Shown here: positions 1 to 11,340 of the stretch, one piece after another
How positions within the stretch are numbered: position 1 is the stretch's first letter
How the letters are laid out: each line of letters starts with the position of its first letter
NCBI GenBank assembly: GCA_030704615.1
Contig: CM060732.1
Coordinates: 66,507,053 to 66,571,052 of the forward strand
DNA from: Takakia lepidozioides
Taxonomy: Eukaryota; Streptophyta; Takakiopsida; Takakiales; Takakiaceae
DNA length: 64,000 nt
Reading direction: 5' to 3'
Position numbers and translations under genes: made by a program
The notes under the pieces: generated by a model
Databases searched by the model: none
What the model was told of the DNA's origin: nothing
The model's input: only the letters and a program-made list of their open reading frames with translations

Positions 1-293
1 CACGTGTAGCGATGTAGTCGTATAATTAAGAGCTGTGAAACCATCTCCAGTCATGGAGTCATAACATTCCATGAAACGTCGTCCACGTGTAGTCAAACAT
101 ATCACACTAGTCATATAAACCATCCTTGTCATTGTGGTCAACAATGTTTGACCAAAGCTTCCTAACTTTCCGGAGTCATGTAGTGATAAAACTATGACTG
201 CAACGCATTTCAGCGCTCTGTAGTCATCTACCTAGTGCAGTTTTTATAACTCCGCCAAAGCCGTAGTCCTAAAAACGCTCATCTCTTGTAGTG
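1..293. mobile_element. CACTA (En/Spm-type) element terminus, left part outside the window
   Basis: The segment ends in ...TTGTAGTG at 293; reverse-complemented this is the classic CACTACAA terminus. Read inward, the end (CACTACAAGAGATGAGCGTT) matches the inverted-repeat end at 12045 apart from one base. Subterminal sequence is rich in AGTCAT/ATGACT and CACGTG motifs, as in the other CACTA ends here. The three bases after the element (ACA, i.e. TGT on the minus strand) fit a 3-bp target duplication. The rest of the element lies beyond the window. Confidence 0.75.
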
Positions 294-473
294 ACAAACC
301 TTATCTCCTCTTGCAGTCTTTTCTTCTCTTGTGCATTCACCTGAGGCAAACGTTGGCATGCCTTTAATAGCCGCCATGTTGTCGACATCGCATATTCCCA
401 ACAATTGTGCTCTTTCCCGCTGTAGTCCGGACAGTGTCTTCCAGCACCTCGAACAGATCTTCCATCCCAATTG
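294..473 (-). pseudogene. Interrupted fragment of the acylated NCWEYA-family gene
   Basis: Minus-strand translation gives a segment (HNCWEYA-like, then [10 protein letters not shown] and KRLQEEI) nearly the same as residues ~180-225 of the intact gene at 32308-33078. Homology stops at 473, where a short inverted repeat (GTCTGTTG/CAACAGAC, 474-493) begins, and at 294, where the CACTA end begins. The break point in the gene is the same codon at which the plus-strand 3' portion resumes after the other CACTA end (12046). It cannot encode a full protein. Confidence 0.75.
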
Positions 474-944
474 TCTGTTGAAAACAACAGACAATTACAT
501 GTTGCGGATTTTATGCATTGGCTTCACAAAGAAGCGACCCAACCACATTAAGCGCACTTACTACGCACAATTTCAAAAATGTTAGACAATTTCTAGGGCT
601 CTTCGACAAAATGATGCAATTCTTAGAAGTTGAATGGCAGTCTCTGAAAGAAATAGAACCTCAAGTACACCAGCCAATAGTTTTTGGGGATAATGAAGGC
701 ATTTCAGGTCTCTGATGTCCATTTCTAAGGTTCATGTGTGAGTGGGAAAGAGAGAGAGAGATAGAGACAGAGACAGAACTTTCCATAGAACATGACGGTT
801 GCAATGGTGGTTGCTTGTCAGGAACACTGCAAAACATTGTATGCAGCCAGTATTTCCATGCAGGTCCTTCACCAATTTCGCGATATGCAGCCTGATGTAA
901 GTAGTGTTACCATGTCTCGGCTTGCTTCGGTAGAAGATAAGGGA
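474..944. other. No gene recognised
   Basis: Short open frames only; a GAGAGA-rich stretch lies near 750-775. I see no conserved motif. The start at 474-493 is a small perfect inverted repeat that may mark a rearrangement junction. Confidence 0.5.
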
Positions 945-951
945 GATCATT

Positions 952-1113
952 GTGCATGAAGCTCAAACTTGTGATTTGAAGGTTCTTGTAGCCAAGTTCA
1001 TTCCAAAGGTGATTGGAAAAGACATTGAAAAGATATCAGCCAGTATGTATCCTATACAGAACACCTTCATCCACAAAGTAAATATTATGAAAGCTCCCAG
1101 AGTTGATGTTTTC
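952..1113 (+). pseudogene. RPS3A: Ribosomal protein eS1 (RPS3A) fragment 1
   Basis: The frame reads [26 protein letters not shown] and KVNIMKAP, which corresponds to the C-terminal part of cytosolic ribosomal protein eS1/S3a (family pattern LVxKFIPExIGKxIEK, YPLQNVFIRKVKILKAP). Only this exon-sized piece is present, it ends in unrelated sequence and there is no start codon. It is a gene fragment, not a functional gene. Confidence 0.75.
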
Positions 1114-1515
1114 CAGCCTATATGTTCTTGTTGGATATTAATTGAAGTGCTTTCAATGTTGCTGCAATACCATAATAAAGTGGAGGCTGCTGAATGCAGT
1201 TGGCCTTGTTTGGTGCGGACAGAATCCATTGCAATGTGGAGATGGCTGATTATAGTATTTCCAGAGGATGGTGTGGATGGCCTTGCGTCGTGCATGCAGA
1301 GTCCGTGGCAATGTGGAGATGGCTGAATGGGCAAATGAGGCAAGTGGCAAAGAAGCCACGTCACTGGTACATAGTTGTGTGCGACATACTACAAGAAACT
1401 GTACTATATGTCATTCCAGAGACTGTCATTGTTGGTCCATGTGTTTTACAACAATGCTATCAATATAAGACTTTTGGTTCGCATTGGAAGCTCAATCCCT
1501 GTAAGTTCATTGTGT

Positions 1516-1622
1516 GTGAAGCTCAAACTTGTGATTTGAAGGATCTTGTAGCCAAGTTCATTCAACCGGAAAGGAAAAATTCTGAAAGCTCCCAAATTTG
1601 ATGTGGGCAAGCTTATGGAGGT
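1516..1622 (+). pseudogene. RPS3A: RPS3A fragment 2
   Basis: A second copy of the same eS1 region: CDLKDLVAKFI, then a deletion, then in another frame KILKAPKFDVGKLMEV, ending at a GT that would be the splice donor. The middle of the exon is missing relative to fragment 1. Confidence 0.7.
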
Positions 1623-2204
1623 AAAACTTAGCTTCCCTCCTCTAATGTAAGTGTTGGATAAGTTTCATTTAGTGTCGACCTTCACTGCATATATTGGCTC
1701 TTTTCTTGGCTGGTATGCTGTTGGTTGGCTTCTTTCATTTCACGTGTGTAGTGGAAGGGGAGAAGTACTTTCTTAAGTTCTGCTGCAACAATGTCTTTTT
1801 CCAGCCTAGATGTTCTCGATGGATACAAATTGAAGTGCTTTGAATGTTGCTGCAATACTATAATAAAGTGGAGGGTGTTGAATGCAGTTGGCCTTGCTTT
1901 GTGCAGGCATAATCCAGGGAAATGTGGACATAGCTGAAACCCCATGATAGCATTTCCAAAGGACGGTGTGGATGGCCTCACAATCCAGCATGCAAAATCC
2001 ATGGCAATGTGGAGATGGCTGAATGGGCAAACAGGTTAAGTGGCGAACAAGCCACGTCACTGGTACATATAGCATGCTTATATAGTACATGAAAGCGTAC
2101 TATATGTCATTCCCAAAAATGACCATGTTGGTCCATGTATTTTACAACAATGCTATCAATAAAAGACCAATGGTTCGTATTGGAAACTCAATCCCCGTAA
2201 GTGG

Positions 2205-2338
2205 CTTGTGCGAGATGCTCAAACTTGTGATTTGAAGGATCTTATACCCCAGTTCATTGTAGAGGTGATTAGAAAAGACATTGAGAAGCAACAGCCGTTA
2301 TCTATCCTCTACAGATCCCCTTCAATTTGATGTGGGAA
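2205..2338 (+). pseudogene. RPS3A: RPS3A fragment 3
   Basis: Third copy: CDLKDLIPQFI, VIRKDIEK, then FDVGKP after a frame change. It lies about 690 bp after fragment 2, in the same order within a repeated unit, so the fragments were multiplied by tandem duplication. Confidence 0.65.
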
Positions 2339-2339
2339 A

Positions 2340-2898
2340 GCCGGCTGGCTGGAGGTCTAGTCTCACTTTCACTCATCTAATGTCAGTGTTGTATCCATTG
2401 TACTTCCGAGCACCTCGTATACGTGGTGATGATGTTCAGCCAACCCTTGGACAAGATCAAGTCTGTGATGAAGACAATGATACATGTAGTAACCCAGACA
2501 TAGATGAGGATGATGAAGATTAGATATGCTAGATTTGTGCACTCCAGTTATAGACCATGCATGATAGTTTAAGGTGGCAACACTCCCTTCGCATTCCCAT
2601 TAAGATATCATGCTTGGACAGTGGATTTTATGATCAATTATGGAGTGTTTTCCTTTCAGCACCCTTTATTCATTTGTTGTTGCAATTGGCTTTGGACCAA
2701 CCCGTGCTGGTACCATTGCCATGGGTTCTGCCTGCAATGTTTTCTTGCCATGGATTCGGCACACTCCACGAAAGGCCATCCAGACCATCCTCTGGAAATG
2801 CTCCAATGTTGTTTCAAACATCAGGCCACCTGCTCTGGAGTAACCGGTACCGCTCGGCTGCATGTTGGGCCATCAGTAACCAGAGTCTCTTCTAGTCT
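2340..2898. other. No gene; inverted copy of the upstream repeat
   Basis: The stretch at 2710-2830 is a diverged reverse-complement copy of the repeat at ~1900-2010. I searched for a CACTACAA terminus that would bound the neighbouring transposase gene and found none. Confidence 0.45.
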
Positions 2899-5800
2899 TT
2901 ATGGGGCTAACAATCCTTCCACTTCCGCCACATCATCATTATCAATTGATATGTCGCAGACCACTCTACGTGCTCGGGGGCTCTTCTCCAGGACGACTTT
3001 CCACCCCGGCTCCTTCACACAATCAGAAAAAAACACTTGATCAACCTGGCCAGGAAACACAAAAGGTTGCTCAGAAGGTGGAAGCATACGGTTAAAATTG
3101 ACCAGTGTGAAGCCAACATCATCTTGCTTCATTGACATAGGTTGACGACCCACGCGACGCGCCCGTACCCACGAACACAAAAACACTATAGGCTGTGTTT
3201 GGCCATAGTCAATTTGCAAAATCTCCCTTATAAGACCCACATATCTTGTAGGTTCCTCCATGTCATTGCCTGAATTGTTGGTAATGGGCTGGTGCTGGAA
3301 AACAGATGAGACTCCACAATCAAAAGACACCATACTTGTTGTGTTCATGCCGGGGGATGTAACCCTGTAATGGTTATCATACGCTGTCATACTCTTGAAT
3401 GACAGGGCAGTAAATGATGGAGGCCTTGAAAGATCCAGTAATTCCTCATGTGTTGTAGGATCAAGCCCATCTGATTGAATTGAAAGATGATCCCGTACAC
3501 CTTGAGGGAGCCAAACAACAAATGGAGGACAAGGATGCAAATCAGGAGGGTACTGAATTGCCGTGGGATTGCTCATGCCTTCCAGCCCTTGCTCCTCACG
3601 AAACAAGCGTCGTCTGGCTTCTATCCGTGTGGACTCTGCTTCATATATCCTGTCACAATCCGAGTGTCAGCCAGGAGATTGACAGAGGTGGCGTGGGAGA
3701 TATGAAAAGATGTCATATGCCAACTTATGATAAATGACTAAAACTTGGAAATCTGAATGTCAATGAAGTAGATTTCTTACCCCAACATGACTGACAGACG
3801 AGGATGGTTCTGAATGATGTACTCATGTACAATATCACACAGGTCATTCAATTTTCGGGCTTTAGCCTCGGGCCTTGCCATGTTTCTTACGTAGCCCTTC
3901 ATATCTTTCATTGCCCGCTCCATGGGGTACATCCAACGAGATGCTACGGGCCCGCATAAGTACAACTCATCCACTAGGTGAACAACCAGATGTGTCATCA
4001 TATCAAAAAATGATGGTGGGAACTCCTTCTCTATAAGACACAGAGTGACAACTGCTTCAGTTCTCAATTCCTCATACTCTACAGGATTCACCACTTTTGC
4101 ACACAACCTCTTAAATACACGACATACTCGCAAAATGGCCCTTCGAGGACCAGTTGCCATGAGCCCACGGATAGCAAGCGGTATAATTTGCTACATGAGC
4201 ACATGATAGTCATGTGATTTCATGCCAGACAACTTCTTCTTCACCACATGCTCTTTGAAAGCTGATGCGTAGCCTGTTGGCACTTTCAAGTTCTGCACAA
4301 TCTCTAGAAAAACTTGTAACTCAACCTCAGTGAGGACATAAGGGGCAGGAGGCATAATGAACGTATCTGCTCTGTCAGGATCACGTTGTAGCCACAATTC
4401 CGGGCGCATCCCAAGTAGCTCCAAATCACGGCGAACTTTCAATGTGTCTTTCTCACCAAAGATAGTTTTAATAATATTTTCAGCCAAATTCTTCTCGCAA
4501 TGCATTGCGTCAAACGTGTGGCGGATGAGGAGACCCTACAAAATGAACACATAAGCAATTGAGCATTTACTCATCACAATTTAAACAGAAAACGCAAAAA
4601 TGTACACAGCCAATTTAAAGGCCATGAAGGAATTACCTCCCAATAAGGTAAGACATATAAAATTGACAATCGCTTAACTCCATGAGTTTTTGCTGGGTCT
4701 GTCCTGCTATCTGGCGTCCCTCTGTTTTCCACCCATGCAGTGCGAGCTATTGCAAGCTCCTTGATTTGTGTTCCAGTCTGCGTTTTTGGAGGAGTTCCAT
4801 GCTCAGTAGTGCCATTGAACATTCTTGATCTTCTATATGGATGATTGCCGGCCAAAAATCTTCGGTGGCCTAGGAAAATAGTTTTTCCACATGTGTGTAA
4901 CTGCTGTGAAGTCACCCCGGGTCCACAAGCTGGACAACCAGCATAAACCTTTCGTCACCTGACGTGAGAGCAAGCCATATGCAGGGTAGTCATGGATTGA
5001 CCACATCAACACTGCCTCAGTGTGAATTCGCGTTGACCACGAGGACGGGAAACATCATGAGCTGCAATCCCTCTCCACAGTTCCAGTAGCTCTTCCACTA
5101 GGGGCATCAGGTAAACATCTACGTTGTCCGAGGTAACAGACTCTTTACCAAGAATCAGTAGCGCTAACATGACAATGAACTTTTTGGTCATTAACCACGG
5201 AGGCAAATTGTAATTGACCAAGAGAACGGGCCATGTGCTCCAACTTGTGGATTGAGCTCCGTAGGGATTTACACCGTCTAAGGCCAATCCAAATCGCAGA
5301 GATCGTGGCTCTGCAGCAAAATCCTCAAATGTGGTGTCAATGTGTTTCCATGCTTTGCTATCAGCTGGATGTCGAACCAACCCATCCTGGCTCTTATGTC
5401 TGTCGTGCCATGTCATGAGGTTAGCGATCGATTTACATCGGTACATACGTTTCAACCTTGGAATGACAGGGAAGTGTCGCAATACTTTCTTGGGCACACT
5501 TCCACGACCTAGAATGTAACGGGAACTGCGGCACACTGGGCAAATGTCTACATTCTCATACTCCCCACGGAAGAGTACAGAACCACGCTCACAGGCATGA
5601 ATCATGGTGTACTGCAATCCCATCTTGGCAATCATGGTTTTTGCTTCATAGTGAGTTTTCGGCAATAAATTCTCTTTAGGCAAAAAACTCTTACGCAACA
5701 ATCCCAGAAGCTCATCCACAAATGCATTTGTGCACTTGTGGGTAGTGCATGCGTTCAGCAACGTCAAAGTTGCTTACAGCCGGCTGATCGAGCAAAAAGT

Positions 5801-6085
5801 GGACATTGCGACTGTCAGAAGAGTTTATCATACTCGGGATCAACGTGCAGGTGAGCATTCTCATCAAATTCATTGTCTCCAGAATCGTTGAGGTCATCGT
5901 CAAATGTGTGATCGGTTCCACCATGAATGGGGTCATCTCTGTTTGCATCTGCAAACAGAAATGCTTCCTGCAATGCACGCTGGATTTCTACCTCCAATCC
6001 ACCACTCTCATCTGCGTTCTCTGTGACATTGGGCTCCCACTGTGCCGCAGGGCCTTCGTCTTCATCATCTGAATATTCACATCCC
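2899..6085 (-). CDS. CACTA transposase, TNP2 (TnpD) type, multi-exon, frame-broken
   Basis: The catalytic transposase of an En/Spm-type element. In minus-strand order: an acidic N-terminus (~6085-5815); the tnp2 core at 5767-5006 with the paired-cysteine motif CPVCRSSRY, the segment LRHFPVIPRLKRMY, then FGLALDGVNPYG and NYNLPPW; GHRRFLxxxHPYR and LPYWE at 4915-4630; MHCEKN and the hallmark GMKSHDYHVLM at 4505-4191; then a PxxFFD and HLVxEL region (4160-3777). The DUF4216-type C-terminus is at 3606-2899 (GLIREILQIDY, QVFFSD). Frames change between the pieces; some junctions are introns and at least one (near 5800) looks like a real break. Copy activity is doubtful. The gene lies divergently to the TnpA-like gene that starts at 6817. 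Confidence 0.9.
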
Positions 6086-6816
6086 TACATCCCAATAGTC
6101 ATCTTGTGAGTGGACCAACAACGATGTGACACTTGTTCATATTATGACATAGGAGGCACGGTGACGTTGCAGTGATGCAGTTATATTTACGTATGTATCT
6201 TATGAATATACACCCAATCAAAACACGACATTTGTAGCCATTGAAGTCATAGTTGCAGTCACTTAGTTAGTCATATATGACTACATGACTACACATGACC
6301 AATGAAAACACGACATGTGCATTAATTAAAGTGATAACGGAAGTGACGTAGTCATAGTCACGTCTGTATCTTATGACTTCTTGACTACAATCACCCAACG
6401 AAATGTCGACATGTGGAGAAGAGGATCGTTGCATTCAAAATTCAAACTAAAGTGTTGAAGGGAAAGTGACGATCGTACCGGAAGATAACAGCGTCGGAGA
6501 AGATGATCACTCCCGTGTATCATGTAATGATTCCTCACTGTTTCCAACAACAGTACTTTTCCTCCATGACACTCATCACAGTTGCATAGCATTTTTGTAT
6601 GCCCATTCCTTGTGGCATAAGCTTCTTCCATTCGCCATAGACGGTCATCTATTCTACGCCTACGCATCCGGTCGCCACCTGCACTGTATATGCTTCGAAC
6701 GTCACCCCTTCCCTCTTTGCATGCTACGCACAGTGCATTGTCTCTTGTTTTGCACCAGCTGCCAATGTGCTATTTCTATATCTATAGTATACTATAAGTA
6801 TCGTTTCTGAGTGTCC
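6086..6816. promoter_or_regulatory. Divergent intergenic region with subterminal-type AGTCAT repeats
   Basis: This lies between the minus-strand TNP2 gene and the plus-strand TnpA-like gene. It holds many AGTCAT/ATGACT words (6240-6400), like the element termini at 1-293, 11400-12045 and 16876-17718. In other CACTA elements such subterminal repeats bind TnpA. A TATAGTATACTATAAG stretch at 6783-6798 sits about 20-35 bp before the ATG at 6817 and could serve as a TATA region. The role is inferred. Confidence 0.45.
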
Positions 6817-9800
6817 ATGGTGAAGCGGAAGGTCTTCAAAGTGACACTCCCTCTCACTGAGTACGAGAAGTTCCGAGAGCGCCGGATTGCTGCCATAAAG
6901 GAGGTGGAAGCAACGTTCAAGCAGTCGATACATGGGTGAGTTTAGTTCCTGACTTTGGTTACCCACCCACTAAACTTGCGATTCGCCTTATCCTCTAACC
7001 TTCCTACAGCGATCATAAGCTTCATAGCACAAATGGGGGCGAGTAGCTGCGACTTGTACAAACAGAGAGGCAAACAACATGCAGTGAGTGACGATTAAGT
7101 TTGAGGAGGGTGTGTCATTAGGCGGGAGATGTCCGCCGTCATTCGTGGGCAGCCATTACGTCCTGGTAGGGTGCGGCTGTGGTTCAGCATAGGCTTAAGA
7201 GTATTAGGGTATGTATGCTTGCATTTGTTTGTGATTGTTTGAGAGGGAGGTCATGGAGGTGTTTGTGCATGCTTGCGGGAGCAAATCGCCCTCGCAAGCC
7301 ACGCGCTCCGAAGGAAAAAAACTAGGGATCAAGGTCCTGCAAGGCAAAGTGCCAGACTGAAGACGATGAAGACTACGATTCTGCATGAGGGCTCTTCTGA
7401 GGACGATCCACTCCTCCCACGCCAGTGCGAGGCGAGTGCGTTGTCGGCGGATGCCATGGCAAGCCGAGGAGAACATGCCCATGCTCATGTCGCAGGACAA
7501 AAACGCCCATCATCTACACTACGAACACCTTCTCCATCTGTGAGTTATAGTTCTTCACAATGACCATGATTCAAATTATGTATGTTTTTGGTAAAATCAC
7601 GAAGAGATAGGGTATGGTAAGATCATGAAGAGATAGGGTATGTCTGTCAAGACAGGGAAGTTGGACAATGCAGGGGTCAGCCAAGGCACAATCACAAATG
7701 ATTTCCACTAGACAAGTTGAAGTGCCAAAGGCATGATGTCAAGCCAATGTAGACTTTAGGTGTGTTCAAATTCTTTGCCCCATGAAACCAACATCCTGGT
7801 ACTAAGCTACAATGGCTACTTATAGAGATACTTGGGTTACTTATGCACCCAGAATATCAGTAAAACTTGGAGGGATACTTCTCATGGACCCATCAGGTTT
7901 GTCCATTTGAATTCTTGCTATGGATTTCAGGAACACCCCATACCTAAGAGGGTTCAAAAATGTACTGGGAGGACATCATTGGGGCCAATCAAATTTGGGA
8001 GATTTACTGCCCAAGATCATACTGAGTTTTGGGTAATCTTGTCTTTACAAGTGATATGTGCTTCCAGTTTGTTATCTTGAATTCAAGGATTTGCTGCTTG
8101 CTGCCTATATGTATGTGTAATCACCCACATTGTACTGGGGGAATTTCTTTTCAGGGCAAGCACAAGCGCACTGGATCCACGATCCCTGCTGCTAGCAATG
8201 GAGATGGCGCCAACAAGAACGCAGGAGGTGGCCCTAACTCTCCCATCGTTGTGGGTTCTGTGCCACCAGTACCCCCACCTTATTATGGTATGCCTCAGTA
8301 CCCACAGTCTGGCACTCAGTATGGTTAGGGTCAATATGGTGCTCCTCTATATGGGCAGTATGGCCAGTATCCTCCTCCACCATATTTGGCAGAATAATGA
8401 AGAGCCAAAGCACACACTGTGTGGTTGGGTGGTAAGGGGAAACCCATTACTGTATCTGACGAGGTATGGAACAAGCTTGTAAGTTACTGGCAGACAGAGG
8501 TGTTCCACAAAGTGTCGGGCAACATGAAGAAGGCAAATGGTGCAATTCAGAATCCTACCAAGACTGGCCGTGGTGGGAAGGCAATGATGGAAGCACGCTT
8601 GGTAAGTGGCATCGTCACGACTCTGTATTTTGTTCCTCATTGAATTGCTATGTGTATATAGTCAGCCCTCACATTGCTTATCGACTTGTGGCATGGGTTT
8701 GTTTGTGGCATGGATTAATTAATTTGCATGAAACACTATCAGGGTGCCCTCCTACATTATATGAAAATCAAGAGGGTTCAGTGTCATGGTTGTCAGCTGG
8801 GAGTGACAGGCGGGTAAGTGTGTTTTCCACGTTTGCTAGAGTGGTTGCTGCATCATAGGTTGCTAGGGTTTTTTTCAAGGCTTTTGGCCTGGGTTTTCTT
8901 TCCAATGGTTGTTCATGCTAGGTTTTTTTTGTTTGATTCATACTTGGGCAAGTTTTCATGGATTGGCAAGAGGGAAGTCTCGCATATTCTACAGTAGTTG
9001 GCAGGATGGATGGCTTGGACAAACTGGTGGAATCACAAAGACGTGACATGGCAGACTTAAAATTACAGATGCAGAGCATGATTGAGTACCAGAAAGCCAT
9101 TGTGGCCAGATTGGGGATTAATCTACCAGGCGTAGGACCAGTGACATCTACGATGGATGCGTTTGCTGTGACAGTATCAAAATATTTGGAATCCCAATTT
9201 CAGACGGTAACTGGTGCTCACTCTAAGCCCTTATGTCTTCCTGTCACTGATGATCTTTTGAATTTGACCGAGCAGCAGCAGGATACAGGGAAGGCCAGCT
9301 GTGAGGTACACGTGGAAATTCAGCCCTTGCCACGTACAAAGGCAGTAGCAGTCCAGGGGGCAATGGTGACAGAGCCGCCGGGCACACCGGATTCTGGTAT
9401 GCAGGTATGTGGGAGTTTAAATGGGGAGGAAGATGCAGACGGGGACAAAACAAACAAGCAGGTTGCTTTAATTTCTCCTACTCACATGTTGAAGCCAAAT
9501 GACAGTTTACTTCCTGGACCAGCGAGGAAGCATTTACTAATTTTGGACTTAAATGGTCTGTTATGTGAATCTTTTCATTCTGCTAATGGGCCTGCATCCC
9601 TTCCCAAAGGTTTTGTGGGGAAGATGTGTGGCAAGAAGATGGTAGTTTTGAGACCACGCTGTTATGACTTTTTGCAAAAGTGTTTTGAACACTTTGAGGT
9701 GGCGGTGTGGTCTTGTTGCCAAGCTCGCAACTTCTTCCCAATGGTGGACTATATTTTTGCAGCCCACACTAAGCTGGTTTTCCAGTGGGATGCCCTTCAC

Positions 9801-10900
9801 CGTGACGAGGATCCAGTCCTCCCATGCCGTAAGGGGTATGATTCAAAGCCATTATATTTCAAGAACTTGTCTAGAGTGTGGGCAGACTGGCCAGAATGGA
9901 CTTATGAGGACACTGTTCTTGTTGATGACACACCAAGAAAGGCGGCAAACAATCCTCCCTTCAGTGGGAATTTTCCAGAGCCATGGAAAGTGCAACCGGA
10001 TTCACCAACTGATGAGTATCTAACAGAGGTGTTGTGGCCTTTCTTGTGGAAGGCATCGAAAGCTGCCAGTATTCCCAAGTTTTTGGAGTCTCAGCCTGTT
10101 TTCGGACAACAACCATACAACACTGCTACTGTGAAGGTACAAACATTCTGACAGTGCTCCAAAGGCTACAATTTTGTGGGTTCATTCATTGCATTGCTTT
10201 CCTGGATGCTTCTCCTCGCTTGCTTGATTAATGCTAGGTTTTCTTTGCAGGTTTTCATGTTGGCTTTTTTTGTTTGATTCATACTTGGATTTTGTATCTA
10301 TTCACTATTCCCGTTTGCTCATTGCTTTCCTGGTTGTTCTCTGGTCTGTGACACAGGAACTTGTGACAAACAAAGATGATATTGTCGACAAGCCGGTATA
10401 GACCAGGGGCAAGAGTGTCGACCCGGCGAGTAGCCCCCCAAAAGAGGTCTCACAACCACTCGAGACTGCAAATGGAGTAAGTCCAGGCCCTTGTCTTGTT
10501 TGTTTTATTTTTTCCAACCTTGGGGCTCTCTTTAATTCGCAAATGTTGAGTGTCCTAGTCATGTGTATGTCATGGGTTTTCACATCGTGTTCTTTTTTGT
10601 GTGGAGTTGGGATCACAGTTCAGGGTGGGTGACGAGGTTCGACTGTTGGATGTGAACTCCAAATGCAAGAAATGTGGAGTAAGGCTGATTGTTGCTCTTC
10701 AAGGTGCTGTGGTGGGTTACGGGTACCCTACTGTGCCCCTTGATTATGCCTGTGTGTACATCAAAGAGGCATGTGTCAGTAACACCCCTCTACCATATGT
10801 GAATGGTGTTAGGAAACATACCGTGTTGGGGCAGGTGGTTGGCCAGACAACACTTTGGAGTCTAAAGTTACTGAAACTTATGGAGCTGCGGAAGGGATAG
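6817..10900 (+). CDS. TnpA/Ptta-like CACTA accessory protein (Transposase_24 type) with internal FCP1/NIF phosphatase domain; degenerate
   Basis: Exons inferred from GT-AG sites: 6817-6935 (MVKRKVFKVTLPLTEYEKF, donor GTGAGT); ~7270-7540 (basic, RRKKTR and GPARQSARLK); 8154-8602, a Gly/Pro/Tyr-rich stretch then the Ptta/En-Spm domain (ITVSDEVWNKLVSYW, FHKVSGNMKKAN); ~8751-8816; ~8945-10135; 10357-10474; and ~10600-10900. The last encodes a C-terminal beta-rich domain (VALQGAVVGY, TLWSLKLLKL) typical of plant TnpA/Ptta proteins. The long exon starts with a coiled coil (ESQRRDMADLKLQMQ) and continues into a HAD phosphatase. The junction 10135/10357 keeps the frame. In-frame stops at 8326 (TAG), ~8396-8401 and ~10400 (TAG) show this copy is damaged. 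The Transposase_24 assignment is by motif recall. Confidence 0.65.
9528..10068 (+). CDS. FCP1/NIF-like HAD phosphatase domain inside the CACTA accessory gene
   Basis: Residues ~191-370 of the 397-codon open frame at 8958-10151. The first catalytic motif is LLILDLNGLL, in which the second Asp of the usual DxDx(T/V) is Asn; this DLNG form is, from memory, normal in a plant FCP1-like subfamily. It is followed by LRPRCYDFLQKCFEHFEVAVWS, KLVFQWDAL, KPLYFKNLSRVW and the third HAD motif VLVDDTPRKAANNPP. The domain is complete and has no stop, unlike the surrounding transposase exons. Phosphatase activity cannot be judged from sequence, given the Asp-to-Asn position. Confidence 0.8.
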
Positions 10901-11340
10901 TCAGTATTGCACTGTTTAACAGAGTTCTTGATTCTAATAGCACCAGAACATAATAGGTACAACAATTCAGCCCATGTGTGGGCTTACTTGTTTTTTGCTA
11001 GGCCTTTTGAAGCATGGATTTTTTGACCTTGTGGCTTTTGAGGTGTCCATTGGGACATTGGTCTCATTTGGATTTTTGTAATGTGATTTATAGGGCTTGT
11101 ATTGCCCTGTAGTTGACTATTTTCATTCTCCTTGTGGTTGATAGTATGCAGGAGGGATCCATTCTGTTTTCATGTTGGAATTTCACCATGTAATGAAGAA
11201 TTTAAATCATTTAATTCACTTTCATTTTAAATAATATTATTAAAAATAATACCATTTAATTAAAAAAAATCCAAGGCTGCAATCTCCATGTTCTTTTAAA
11301 TATTAAATGAAAACTAAAAATTAAAATATAAACTATTTCG
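10901..11340. other. 3' flank of the TnpA-like gene, no gene
   Basis: T-rich then strongly A/T-rich (11200-11340, ATTAAA-type words). A poly(A) signal for the upstream gene probably lies here. No open frame is supported. Confidence 0.4.

Larger units (their letters stand above)
945..2340. repeat. Degenerate tandem duplication of an RPS3A intron-exon segment
   Basis: Sequence from 1117 (CAGCCTATATGTTCTTG) to 1622 recurs from 1803 (CAGCCTAGATGTTCTCG) to 2338, including the shared phrases AATAAAGTGGAGG, GCAATGTGGAGATGGCTG and ACAACAATGCTATCAAT. A smaller internal repeat (GCAATGTGGAGATGGCTGA) occurs at ~1230 and ~1310. A reverse-complement relative of ~1900-2010 lies at ~2710-2830. The array is old and diverged. 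Confidence 0.7.

Noticed and set aside
2521-2898. Left terminus of the CACTA element that carries TNP2
   Set aside because: No CACTACAA or TTGTAGTG is present here, so I leave the boundary unassigned.
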